A DNA stretch of 64,000 nt from NCBI RefSeq assembly GCF_026914265.1, contig NC_069132.1, forward strand, positions 34,900,932-34,964,931, written 5' to 3'. This document shows positions 10,655 to 21,900 of the stretch, piece after piece. The notes under the pieces were generated by a model. The model was not told the origin of the DNA. It ran no database searches and saw nothing but the letters and a program-made list of their open reading frames with translations. The DNA comes from Mya arenaria (taxonomy: Eukaryota; Mollusca; Bivalvia; Myida; Myidae). How positions within the stretch are numbered: position 1 is the stretch's first letter; each line of letters opens with the position of its first letter. The position numbers and the translations under genes are program-made.

Positions 10655-11791
10655 TCAACGTTTTAGCATGTATGTCCGCCGTTTGCCACTCAAAGTCACG
10701 AGACTGACGCTACTCGATTGATGGGTGGCCAAGGCCTTACCCAGTTTGCGGCTTTGTTGTCGCCACATTTGTGGTGGTTTAAAAATTTCCGTCCATTTAG
10801 CTATCGTTGCGACAGGTTGCGGGACTGATGCCTTTTCGAGGACGGATAACTGTTGTGTTTCAAGTACGTTACTTGCAATGTTACCGTCAATTTGGTGTTC
10901 CGTCCTCGTGGATTTTCGGTTCACATGCGAGCTTCTGTCCGGTTGCATTGCACTGGAGATCCTTGGCAAAAATGCACAAAAAAAATCTGATTTTTTTCTG
11001 TCACCTTTTTTCGAGACGTGTGGTTCGCCAAGAGCTTTTTGTTTCTTTAAGTTCTTGGTGATAGGCGGTTGGGTTTCAATAGTTTGTTTGAATACGAGTT
11101 CTTTTCCGCACAAGATGTTCTCGATTAAGTTGCCTGTAGGTGTTCCTCGCAACATAAACAATGCTTCTTCCAGTTTTTCTGTCGACTCGTGGCTCAGAAT
11201 ATCCAGGACGGTCGTATTCTGTTCCTCCCACTTCCGCTCAACGCGGCGGTTGTACAACCGATGGAGAGCTCGGATCACGTTCATTGTATTTTTGGAACAG
11301 TTGCATGTGAGCGTCGACGCAGCATTATAAACGTTCCTCTTATTAAGCGCATATTGTCTTGGATCCGAGGGACGATTAAATTCCCGATTTATATCCATAG
11401 AATTCGAACATACAGACGACGAACCAACTAAGACTAATCTGCCATTTTGAGGTGGGTTTATCCCGGGTAAAAAATTGCTTACACGGCAATTTTGTAAACG
11501 TTGCATCTTGACACGTTCTCGTTCATTTTCCTGGCGTAACGCCGATGTAAGTCTCGGCGTTTTCCATCGAGTCTCTCGCAATTGGGTCTCTATCTTTCGG
11601 TGTTCTTTCTCGTGCCTCCGTTCACACATGTTCCTTTCACGATCGAGCGCCTTTGAGATCTTTTCCAGATGTTTTGACTCCCGTGAGTTGATTTCACGCG
11701 TTCGAAGTTTTTCCTGAGCATCAAGCGTAATAGAAAGACTGCTTAAATGTTTGTCATGATACAGGTGTCCCTGGTTAGTCCTAAAACTCAT
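10655..11791 (-). CDS. Uncharacterised intronless basic coiled-coil protein (copy 3, intact)
   Basis: A single 378-aa open frame. I do not recognise the family. The N-terminus (about residues 8-95) is a charged Arg/Glu/Lys-rich helix with likely coiled coil: QEKLRTREINSRESKHLEKI, then IETQLRETRW and RQENERERVK. A conserved central block follows at about 165-230, including RALHRLYNRR, TVLDIL, LEEALFMLRGTPTGNLIE and ILCGKELV. A linker comes next, then a C-terminal motif KWTEIFKPPQMWRQQ and a terminal LVTLSGKRRTYML. No signal peptide, membrane segment or catalytic motif is visible. The start ATG is supported because the same MS-x-GHLYHD context recurs in the gene at 14892-16064. The gene has no introns, unlike its neighbours, and is richer in G+C than its flanks. 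The paralogue keeps the same blocks at roughly half identity by eye, which suggests a selected protein. Confidence 0.7.
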   Translation of the reverse strand: MSFRTNQGHLYHDKHLSSLSITLDAQEKLRTREINSRESKHLEKISKALDRERNMCERRHEKEHRKIETQLRETRWKTPRLTSALRQENERERVKMQRLQNCRVSNFLPGINPPQNGRLVLVGSSSVCSNSMDINREFNRPSDPRQYALNKRNVYNAASTLTCNCSKNTMNVIRALHRLYNRRVERKWEEQNTTVLDILSHESTEKLEEALFMLRGTPTGNLIENILCGKELVFKQTIETQPPITKNLKKQKALGEPHVSKKGDRKKSDFFCAFLPRISSAMQPDRSSHVNRKSTRTEHQIDGNIASNVLETQQLSVLEKASVPQPVATIAKWTEIFKPPQMWRQQSRKLGKALATHQSSSVSLVTLSGKRRTYMLKR

Positions 11792-11885
11792 CGTGTATCT
11801 TTTATAATTTCTGATTTGTTTAGTTGAACTTACAATGTCTTGCTACTAATCCTTAAAATATATTAAACTTATATTATCATAGCGT

Positions 11886-12213
11886 TCATGTTCTTTCAAT
11901 AGGAATATTATTTTTCTTAAATTAATTTATCATCAAATGTTGTTTTCTTGTTATTTTATAGGATTACTGATCAACAATTATTGCATTTTCAATATCAGTA
12001 AGTGTCTTTTATACAGGGCTCCATATTATTGCTTGGCACGAATTCCTCGTTGGCTCGAACTGGATTAAATGGACCGAATATTTTACTATACATGAATGTA
12101 CAGTACATATACAATTCGATCGGATGGCTTAATTTGTCGAAGGGCGCCACGCTCGATTTTATTTTCATATCTTGTTTAAACACATCGTCTATTCTACATC
12201 AAAAGACTGGCAT
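11886..12213. other. Intergenic, no gene recognised
   Basis: It holds only short frames on both strands. It lies just downstream, on the minus strand, of the LINE-like fragment and may be part of that element's 3' end. Confidence 0.4.
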
Positions 12214-12468
12214 TTATGTATCAACATTAATAGTGTGAATATCATCATGAATATAACTGATACCAAGATCATTTAATATCTTTCTTATGTTATACACCCA
12301 ATTACGACAACCTTTATCACAATCATGCAAGTCTTTAGCTTGAGTATATTCAGATCTAATAATAATATTATCAGTGGTAGCAACATTAAACCAATATGAC
12401 AATATACGCACATATCGTTGTATATATAACGGGTATCTAGCTAATTCGCCATAAAACTGGCCTGGCAA
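12214..12468 (-). mobile_element. Probable non-LTR retrotransposon (LINE) fragment, post-RT region
   Basis: An 84-codon frame contains GELARYPLYIQRYVRILSYW, then a spacer and NWVYNIRKILNDLGI. This order (YPL-x-I-x-R...RI...YW, then NW...IR..L..LG) is the pattern I associate with the region after the reverse transcriptase domain in animal LINEs. No RT catalytic motif is present, so this is a decayed remnant. Confidence 0.45.
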
Positions 12469-12499
12469 GTATTGGTTTTGACTCTTAATAATCTTTTAC

Positions 12500-13260
12500 A
12501 AAACATCAGATTAATTATTTCTTACTTTATACGTAGCAGCATTATGTCCTTTATTGTTATTTTCCCGTGTTCTTTTACTTCTGAACAGTTCTAGAGAATG
12601 GAAACTGCAAGGAAAATTATAGTGATCTGAAATTCAACCATGACAATGTTCGATGCCACTTTCCTCTAATTGTTGTTCCTTTATGTGACATATTATTCTG
12701 AATATCTGCCATCGCTTTTTTGAACAAAACACTCTCAGCTCAATGTATGCGTACGTGATTTTTTGATACAAAATGCAACAGCAATACTCAGTTGTGATTT
12801 GTCCACAAGAAGGTGCACACATCGTATATAAGTATTAACTTTCTCCGAAAGAAAGTGTTTTTTTTAAAGATAACTGAACAAAAAGCCATGATGAGGTGTC
12901 ATAAATGTCAAAGCTGCACTCACACAGATTGAACGTTTTGACAACTTTTTTTTATTTTTTGTCTTGGAACGGGCCAACTTTTGCGAAATCCATGACAACC
13001 AGTGATATTAGACTGCTGACAAAAAATCAGATCGCAGATATTTATATTTCCGTTAGAAGTTTGCAGATATTTACGCAAAATTTTGCTCTTTCCAAGACAA
13101 AAAAATAAAAAGTTATAAAAACGGTAAATCTGTGAGAGTGCAGCATTAAAGGGCAATCGGTTGATGCATTTTTTATATTTATTCTTATTTTAAGGCATTC
13201 TCATGTTTAACTCACTTGACTTTAATGATCAGACCATGATATGTTTACAGACAAAAACAA
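12500..13260. repeat. Third, older copy of the family spacer (unit III)
   Basis: Diverged blocks match 8101-8420 and 10040-10380 in the same order. Examples are GAATGGAAACTGCAAGGAAA, a CACTTTCCTCT block, and GTTTAACTCACTTGACTTTA followed by CATGATATGTTTACAGA. It is interrupted by the MITE at 12910-13149. It supports at least three rounds of duplication. Confidence 0.5.
12910..13149. mobile_element. Palindromic MITE, AAGCTGCACTC family
   Basis: Ends AAAGCTGCACTCACACAGAT and ATCTGTGAGAGTGCAGC form terminal inverted repeats. Pairing continues inward (ACTTTTTTTTATTTTTTGTC against GACAAAAAAATAAAAAGT), giving arms of about 60 bp. It has no coding capacity. The same terminus occurs at 41140. Confidence 0.75.
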
Positions 13261-14891
13261 GTATTAACCTTTATTAATGTTGTTTTTTCCGCAGCAAATT
13301 CCCAAGTTAAAGAAGCTCCAAAATATTTTCTTATCTGGAAACAAATCAACTTAGTATGGGTGAGATGGACACTATGTCCTATGTTGATGCTGTCTCACAC
13401 TTAGTTAAATTACATTGAATGTGCTTTATGTATAAAACTGTATAAATATTAGTAATAATACCTTGGACAATATGTTCCTTACTGACATGTACATAGGTAT
13501 ATACTGTTGTTTTATTATGTTGTGATGTTTTTCAGAATGTTTATAAAAGAATAAAAAATAAAATGTTTAATGAATGAAATATTCAATATGTGCTATGTGC
13601 TTATATATTGATACCACTATTGATTGTATTGAGTATTGTTTATTTAAAAATAAAGAATGAACACTCGTTGTGACATTGTGATTTAAACTCATTTATTATG
13701 CATTCTGATACTGTATATGATAGCAAAAATGCTGTTTACATGCTAAACTGTTTTAAAACTTTTTAAATAAAAAATGGGGCCAGTCTACTATTTTCACCAA
13801 TCAGCACTTATCAACTCTATTGTTACCACAAACAATACATCCCCCAACCCCACCTACAATTTCTTTAGGAAAAATTATCGGTTGGAAAAGTGGGAACACA
13901 CCGTATGGTCTGCCCGCGCGTATAACTATAATTATAGCCCAACTCCACCGCACCCTCGTCCAGTTTAAAAAGGAAATTAAAAATCTGAAAGGGGATATTT
14001 ATAATCAACATTGAACTTGAACGGGAACAACGTCAAAAAGATCATTAAGCATCCCTTAAGATAATTCAATAAAACAAGTAAATCTAAAGCATTGTCCCAA
14101 ATATTGATAGTGGCACTGGAGATCTTAAATGTATCCGTGAAACTTCCAGAGCAATACAGATTTGAAAGTTAACAACGATGAAGTTAACAACGTTGATAAC
14201 AATCACAAAGTTAATACTCGCCGGTTTTCCCAAAGCTGAACCTAGCGATTAAGTATTTGATAAAAAGTTGCACTGTTAATGGATTAGCATGCGCTTTTCT
14301 TTCTGAATATATTAACGTTTTCGTTTCTGATTTCTGAAATCTGAGATTTTCTTGCTGTTCTGATTGAACCCTGTATGGTTTAATCTCGCAAACTTCGGAC
14401 CGATTCCCATTGAGCGTTGAAAGCAAACAAATGGAAGAAATATTTTCATAAGTTAAAATTGAACAGACAGTTGAACAATGGGCTGGTTATGTGGTTCACA
14501 TTATCAATAGGGTCCACTTGACACATGCCCCTTTGTAATACGAAAGTGTTCAATATTTCATATTTATATTCAGCGAAATTATAATTAATGATATCTCTTG
14601 TAATAAAATCCGCGGGTGCTTCGATGATTAATCAACTCAATGAACATATTGGGGTTGTTACAATACACACGCGACTTTTCAGTATTTCTTTTGATGTGAT
14701 CGAATTGAGATAGACATAAATTGCTTATATGTATCGTGCCGAATGTATGAAACTAAAAATGAAAATCAACCTAATACGGTGGAATTATTGAAAACACAAA
14801 GCATTCTAATTTTTTACTTTTTGATACGAAAATAATAGACTTTGTTTCTACAAAAAAATCAAATATTACATACATAAAATGATAAGCATTG
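13261..14891. other. Intergenic between unit III and copy 4
   Basis: AT-rich with no supported gene. Small overlapping frames at 13774-14014 are proline-rich in one frame and have no recognised homology. A 71-aa minus frame at 14211-14426 is unsupported. Confidence 0.45.
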
Positions 14892-16064
14892 TTAACGTCT
14901 AAGCATTGTTTGTCGGCGTTTGCCAGTCAGTGTCACGAGATTGACTGTTCTCGGCTGGCGGGTGGCCGATGCTGGAGTCACTTTGCCGCCTCGTTGTCGC
15001 CATAGCTCTGGTGTCTTAAATATCTCCGTCCACTTAGTGTTCGCAGCGACAGGCTGTGTGTCTGAGGCATTACCGAGCACGGAGGACAATTGATGCGCAT
15101 CTTCTTGCTCGAACACGCTAGTTACAAGGTTACCACTTTTATCCAACCAATTGCGAATGTCACTGGAACCCAAATTCGGGCGTAATGTTCCGACACCTTT
15201 CACTGGCATGGTTTTCAAAAAATCCAGTGTAATATCCGGTTCACTAGCACTATGGATCTTTGGCAAATGTCCACTGCCATAAGCGCTGTCCGAATTCGAG
15301 CCGTCACTGATTCCTGCAACGTACATGGTGCCATTCGTTTCTTGTTTCACAGATTCAGACGGTTGTGTTTTAAATTCCTGCTTGGACACGAGTTCTTTAT
15401 TGCACAATATGTCCTCGATGAGATCGCCAGCTGGAGTTCCCCGTAACGCAAACAACGCCTTCTCAAGTTCCTCTCGCGATTCGCGGCCGAGGATGTCTAG
15501 AACGGTCATATTCTGTTGCTGAGACCTCCTCTCAAAGCTTCGGTTGTACAGCCGATGGAGAGCACGGGTCACGTTTTTTGTCTGTTTCGTAAAGTTGGCT
15601 GTACGCCCCGACACGCTACTCCCAAGACGGGAACTTTGTCTGACTTCTGACGAGCGATTCGATTCCAAAGCAGAGAATTTTTTTACTCTTGAACTGGAAT
15701 AAACAGACCATGAACTTACAAGAACAAGTCTTTTTTCATGAGATGCATTTACCTCTGGTATCGAACTATGAGCATGTTTCTTTACTCGTTCACGTTCGCT
15801 CTCTTGACGTAACGCTGTTGTGAGTCTTGGCGTTCTCCATCGTATGTCACGCAGTTGGGTCTCTATTTCCCGTTTCTCTTTCTCAGTTCGGCGTTGACAC
15901 ACTTTACTTGCGCGATCGATCACCTTCGAATACTTTTCCAGATATTTTGACTCCCGGGCGTTTATTTCACGCGTTCGAAGTTTTTCCTGAACATCAAGTT
16001 TGGTAAAAACGCTGCTTATATTATTGTCATGATACAAGTGCCCCAGGTCAGGGTTTAAACTCAT
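14892..16064 (-). CDS. Uncharacterised intronless basic coiled-coil protein (copy 4, intact)
   Basis: This paralogue of the gene at 10655-11791 encodes about 390 aa. An upstream in-frame ATG at 16106 would add 14 residues. I prefer 16064 because MSLNPDLGHLYHD aligns with the first residues of the other copy. Conserved blocks in order are QEKLRTREINARESKYLEKY; CQRRTEKEKREIETQLR; RWRTPRLTTALRQESERERV; RALHRLYNRSFERR; TVLDILGRESREELEKALF with ALRGTPAGDLIEDILC; KELVSKQ; KWTEIFKTPELWRQR; and a terminal LVTLTGKRRQTMLRR. A middle linker (about 245-320) is Ser/Gly/Asp-rich and differs from the other copy. No known domain is recognised. It shares a strand with the other copies, and no intron is seen. 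Confidence 0.7.
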   Translation of the reverse strand: MSLNPDLGHLYHDNNISSVFTKLDVQEKLRTREINARESKYLEKYSKVIDRASKVCQRRTEKEKREIETQLRDIRWRTPRLTTALRQESERERVKKHAHSSIPEVNASHEKRLVLVSSWSVYSSSRVKKFSALESNRSSEVRQSSRLGSSVSGRTANFTKQTKNVTRALHRLYNRSFERRSQQQNMTVLDILGRESREELEKALFALRGTPAGDLIEDILCNKELVSKQEFKTQPSESVKQETNGTMYVAGISDGSNSDSAYGSGHLPKIHSASEPDITLDFLKTMPVKGVGTLRPNLGSSDIRNWLDKSGNLVTSVFEQEDAHQLSSVLGNASDTQPVAANTKWTEIFKTPELWRQRGGKVTPASATRQPRTVNLVTLTGKRRQTMLRR

Positions 16065-16106
16065 TATGTGCTTGTAAAATCCAGAGTTATTCAGTTTAAT
16101 GTACAC

Positions 16107-18947
16107 TCTCTTGCTAGTTTTCCAAACAATTTAGCTTTTCTGTTTTGGTGTATATTTATTTTGTACTTTATTTTTTGTTCATAACATCTGTAGTTGTTTA
16201 TATAATATATGAGATTATGCATTTACTATTACAGATAACGTTATAATCTAACACCAGTTAATGCCACTGTAATCTACAATAAATCACTTTCCAACACCTA
16301 AACGCAATATTGCTTTTATTAATTGTCCCCTTGTAATTTTAATCCAGGCTCGATAATTCAAGATGGAGGTTTCGGACACTTTCTTCTTAATTCTTATTTT
16401 TTCAAGTGTCTTCTTATCAGTTATGTTTTTAAATCTTCTTTTATAGTTAGAGTTCCTTTATCCTTGAAAATAATCCTTATTAATCTTCAAACAAAAAAAC
16501 TTGATAGTTATGCGCATGCATATTTTTTCGTTTTTTTATATATTAAAATATAAGATATCAAAGGAAACCGCTTTTAATTGAAAGCCATTAAATAAACGTT
16601 GAAATAGATTACTTTCAATATTTATCAAATTTGGCGTTCACTTATGTGGAAGAACCCGACAAAATCCAAGGAGATCTAAGTGGGTGATCGGCTTTATGAG
16701 TCGCTGATTGTTATATATTGGCACGGAGTTTCTGCCCATCCTTTCATTTTCTTAAAGCCCCATACGCTTCAATTTTGTTTGTAATGAAATGTTACATATT
16801 TATGGGTTTTTTTGTTGTTGTTTTTAAATTTTCAAAGGTAAGACGGTCAAAAAATGAAAGAAGTTCAATAAATGTTAACCTTATAATGAAAAAAGAAGAG
16901 CGAAAAAAAAGTCGGTAATATTTGGCAAGTCAGTTTGAGCATCGCGTGGGAACATGAGCTTATTAATTGCAGTGAAATTTGTCAAACATTTGAATGTTTT
17001 TTTTAAGGACAATTTATCGTTCTTGAGATTTTTTTTAGCTATCGTTTTTGTCGACCCTTTCATTATTAGTTAAGTTAAGATATTTATTCTTTAGTGTCTG
17101 AATATAAAAAAAAATAGAAAATATAAAGACAAGAACATCCCTTTAAACAAATTATCAGTCGTAACACTTGTATTGGCATTACCGCTCATCTCCAAACATG
17201 ACAATTTGTCATATCATATACGTCAAGCTTTAAGTTAAATTAATTTTTACCAGTTAAACTAATTTTTCCACTTGACTTATGGCATTTCCATGGTAGTTTC
17301 ATATCGTCAGTGAAATTTATTGATAGCGGTTTGTTTAATCAGAAAATCTCGAGTGGGGAATGCGAAACGATTCTATCTGCATCGTTGTTTAATGTCACTT
17401 AGTTTCATTTCGTTTCCACCCCTAGATTAATACCCAACTGAGTGGAATGTGATCTAATAAATTTAACGTATACGGAAGCATTGCTTTTTTTAATATATTG
17501 CCCTTCTTCTGAATAAATTGAAAATATACAGAAAGCTTACAGGCATCATAAATACAAAAAAATGTACCAGGTTGATGGTAAACATACCAAAATGATTTGT
17601 TTAAAAGCAATAAATTGTAAGACAATCATAGTATGTATGCATATCATATCCCGTTAAACTGCTGCATGTACCTGGTATGTTATAAATATGAGTCGATCCT
17701 CGTATATTCTAAACTCGATCATATTTTTTTCAAAGTCCCTTATATAATGGTTTACCGTTCAAACTCATTCATAACAACACCCATATCATTGGACAAAAAT
17801 AATTTCGAACACTAAGATTCCATTCAAGTTTGTCATTTACCATGGTGTTGTATTAAAAAGAATTTAGAATGTAAATGTTTCGGACCAAGGTTGAGGAAAA
17901 CATAATTAAATTTTAGACAAACAAGGCAATGCACTTAGGCATACTCCAGTATAGACTGGTATCCTACGTTACTTTTTGAAGAAATGAGAACAAGGGTACC
18001 AGTCTAACTCCAGTACGCACGGGCGTTATATATGTGTGTGTGTGTATATATATATATATGCGTTTATTATCTATTCTTAATAAAATCCTCCGCTCCCACC
18101 CCGTATAACATATTGAGACTAAACTATCGGTAATGAAAGTACCTTTTCATATCGTATGTGTACTTGCGTATACAATTCCAAATGCAGCAGGTATGCATCT
18201 TTGGTCTTGATTAAAACAGTCTCAAGTCCGAGTCCTGACTCACACCCAAAAAAGTATTTTAATGTGTTTAAAATCATATTTTAACAAAAATAGTGGTAAA
18301 TTTAAAAAGTGATAAATTTCACAAAATGCCATCATTAATACTCTAATATACATGTAGAAGGAAAGTTACCATGAAAATAAGAGTTCGAACTCAGACTTGA
18401 GGCTGTTCGTAATCATGGCCTCTGGAACATGTCTCATTAAAGACGATTCTCTTTAAAGGCTTATCATCCATTTGGCAAGCTTTTTTTTTTGAAAAAGTAA
18501 TATTTAATCCTTATCTTAAAAATCATCTAACATAGCCTGGACCTTCATAGCACTCCCACCATACAGTCTATAGTATTCACGACAAGTCTTTTTTTCAGAT
18601 TGATTATTGTTATCATCACGGTTGGAAATAAAGAAAAAAGCTTTAATATTTTTTTAAAGCAAATGGTTCTTCTGACATCTATGAACGAACTTGTTTTCAC
18701 TATGAAAAAATAAGTATGTAGGTACATAATTATTCTATATATGTTTTCTTTTCTCTTGTTTACGCTTTTATCTCAACAAGAGTAAATCAACTGATAATGA
18801 AATTCGTCAATTTATATAGCTACGATCAACACAGGAAACATATTAAGAGGAATAAGCCCGGCGAGGTGTTTGGTCCAATTGTCTAAAATTAGTTGATTGT
18901 AACCTCAGACAACATTTCGGCATGAGATTCTTAAACTTTGTTTACAA
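16107..18947. other. Intergenic, AT-rich
   Basis: No exon or RNA gene was recognised. It contains a small inverted repeat at 17955-18006 (AGACTGGTATCC / GGGTACCAGTCT) and a GT/TA dinucleotide run at 18027-18060. The last part should hold the KIZ promoter and 5' UTR, but no core motif could be assigned. Confidence 0.5.
18027..18060. repeat. (GT)n(TA)n microsatellite
   Basis: A run of TATATATGTGTGTGTGTGTA followed by TATATATATATATG. It is a simple repeat with no function visible. Confidence 0.9.
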
Positions 18948-21900
18948 ATGGCGTCCTCCAACGTTGAATACTATCAAAAGCAGAAAGATTTGCAAGATTC
19001 TATTCAAGAAAAGTAAAAATATGTTAAGCTTTTAATGCATTTGTATATTTTATATGTTGTTCTTTACATTACTGTTCGATTTTAATGTCCAAATCCACTA
19101 GTCGTTTGCAATGGACAAATGTTTGCAACTTTTTGCAAGATAAAACATGTAAAAATCCCAAAATTATGAAGATACGTCAATTTCGATGAAAACATAAACA
19201 ATAGTTTTGTCCCCATTTTTCTCATATATCATTTCACAAGAGGTCTGTGTATTGTAAATCATTCAGGGCACAGATCTATTGAATATAACAAGCTCTTCGA
19301 GCAGAATTTACACACCAATAACAAAACACTCACTACCAACTGTGTTAAGCAAAACCTTTTATTACTCCTGACACCAGGGGATGTATTCAATAAGCATCTT
19401 AATAAAAAAAAATTCAACTTAGTGAAAAATTGCCTTTTGTCTAATTTTAATTTTAAGAAAACAAACAATGTAAGTACATGTACACCAAGAATATGAAAAT
19501 ACGCAAGAAAATGGTCTAAACATTATATGCATATGAATAAATTTTATGAAAAGTAGCGGGTATTTAAAATAAACGATGTCAAAAATTACGAAATTCTCAC
19601 TAAGTTGAAAATATTCTCTAAGATGCTTTTTGAATATGGACCCAGAAGAGTAAACCTGGAGACAACCTAAATCAAATCCACGGGTCCACATCACCCATGA
19701 AATGTAGATAACTGGCAAAGTTTGTTGTTTAGCTTTGATTCCTTTTGCGGACAGGTTTTTTAACATCCCTAGGGTCCTACATGTATGTAACATCTCTCAT
19801 GATTTAATACCTTTTAATATCCCAAAGTATGCTCTCAACCTGCCTGTTGGGATTTACCAGCTGTTTAAACTCCTTACCACCATTCGCTCACTTATAACCA
19901 ATTTTTATTTTTAACTGCTGTGTACTTGAACTACTTGTTATCGTAAAATGTATGTCAGAATACTTGTTTCTGAACATATTTATACATGTTGAGGCCATTG
20001 CAGGCAGAAAGTGATGATCATACTTTACCAATACATTTTCAGTGAACAAAAAAGAAAAAGACTTGAAGCACAACTCCAGTCCTATTGCCAGTCTGATGAA
20101 AACATGTAAGTACATTCTAGTATAGTACTAATAATCAATTATTTAAACATATGAAATTAATTGCTTTTTTATTTGATTTATTTCTCTGTTAAAAAAAATA
20201 AAAATATTTTATGCTATTGCTCAGTATTAACCAAAAGGCTTACACATCTATCACTACTGAGAAGCAGTATGGTATTTGATTTGACTTGTTCAAAATTCAG
20301 ATTGTACATGGAGCCAGACTTGTATTCAAAGCCCAAGAGCAAAGTAAGATGGGCTTGTTGATTAAAACTCTAATTTCAATGACTGTCTCGGTATAAAGAA
20401 GTCCAGTATTAGAATATTCCTAAATTGATAACTTGCAGTTTAACTAGAAACATGTTGCATTCATTGAGTCATTAACTTAAGACTTTTAATGAAATGAAAT
20501 AAGCTGAAATTTTTGCGCAACTACTAGGCTGATAAAGTTGTAACAAGCCTGGCTACATAAAGTTAAGATATTGTGAACTACCGAAAAAAAAATTGACCAA
20601 TGCAGGGCTATTATTTATTTTAACCACTGTTTATCCAATTGAAAGGTTTTAAACAAGAATGCAAGAATTAGATGTATCCACCCAAAGCTTTTCACAGAAG
20701 GAGAGCATTCATTACTCCAACAACAATTTGTAATATGGCAAATGCAGTGTTTTATTGATGTTGCAATTAAAAAATAATCTCTACTAGTTCTTTTCATCTA
20801 AATGAATCTTGCTTGCAACTCCTATCTCTTTTACTGGTGCTCTGATCTGAGCATTTTTTCTTGGCTTTTGGATGTTTATTCAATTCCTGTGTAGTTTAAA
20901 TCTTTGCAATCCTACTGTGCCTGTATTCTAGTTGCAAATGGTGTTATTGGTATTTATATTGATGATCTCGTTGATTTGATATATTGTCAAAGAAAGGGTT
21001 ATTTTCAGATAACATCATAACTTGTTACTGGTGTATTATAATAATATTACATTTGATTTTCTAAAAATAATTATGTCATTATCTTGTTTAAAATGAGGCA
21101 TTGCCTAAATATTTCCTGGTATGATTACAAAAAATATTTACCACAAGAACTACATATATATGTAGGTAACACTGCAATTATTCTGTTTGTATATACAACA
21201 TATATGCTAGAGGCTGTATCTGAAAACTTGGTTTTGAAAAATAGTCATGATAGTAACTAAAAACTGCATTATTTTATGCATCCATGTCTACAGCCCATGT
21301 TTATTAAATTCATCCCAAATTCAGGTCAAAACTGCGTGCAGTAAAGCTACAGAGCTACTGGAAGCGTATTTGCGAGGACGAGAAGCGTAGTCGTGCCCGT
21401 AACGCCCAGCTGCTTAGAGACATGGACCGAATGGAAGCAAACATGGCAAGTCTCGAGGCACGAAGGGAGAAACTGAGACATATGAAGGTACATGGTCCTG
21501 TATCATTAGCTGTCATAGGTGTTAAAGCAGGCATTTTTTTTATATAGCTCATGGATCAGATACTGCAAACTATTCCCTTTGACAAATTTCTTTAAAATGC
21601 ATACAGAATTCCCAATTTTGACTAGGTTCTATTCCGGGTAATTCACACTTGCATTGAATTTTCCCAAATTTTGATGCAGTTACTCATATATTCTTAAAAT
21701 TACAAAAGTACCCCAGTAAACTTGAAATATTGAAAATGCTTCAAGTTTCACAATTTCATGTGCATAACTTCATAAAATATTCTGTCTAGGGAATCATTCA
21801 ATAAACATCTTTACCAAGGTTTAAATTGCATGAACATGAGTGATTATACTCGTTGTGAAACTTATTGGTTTTAATCTGAATATGTCACTGAATTATATCT

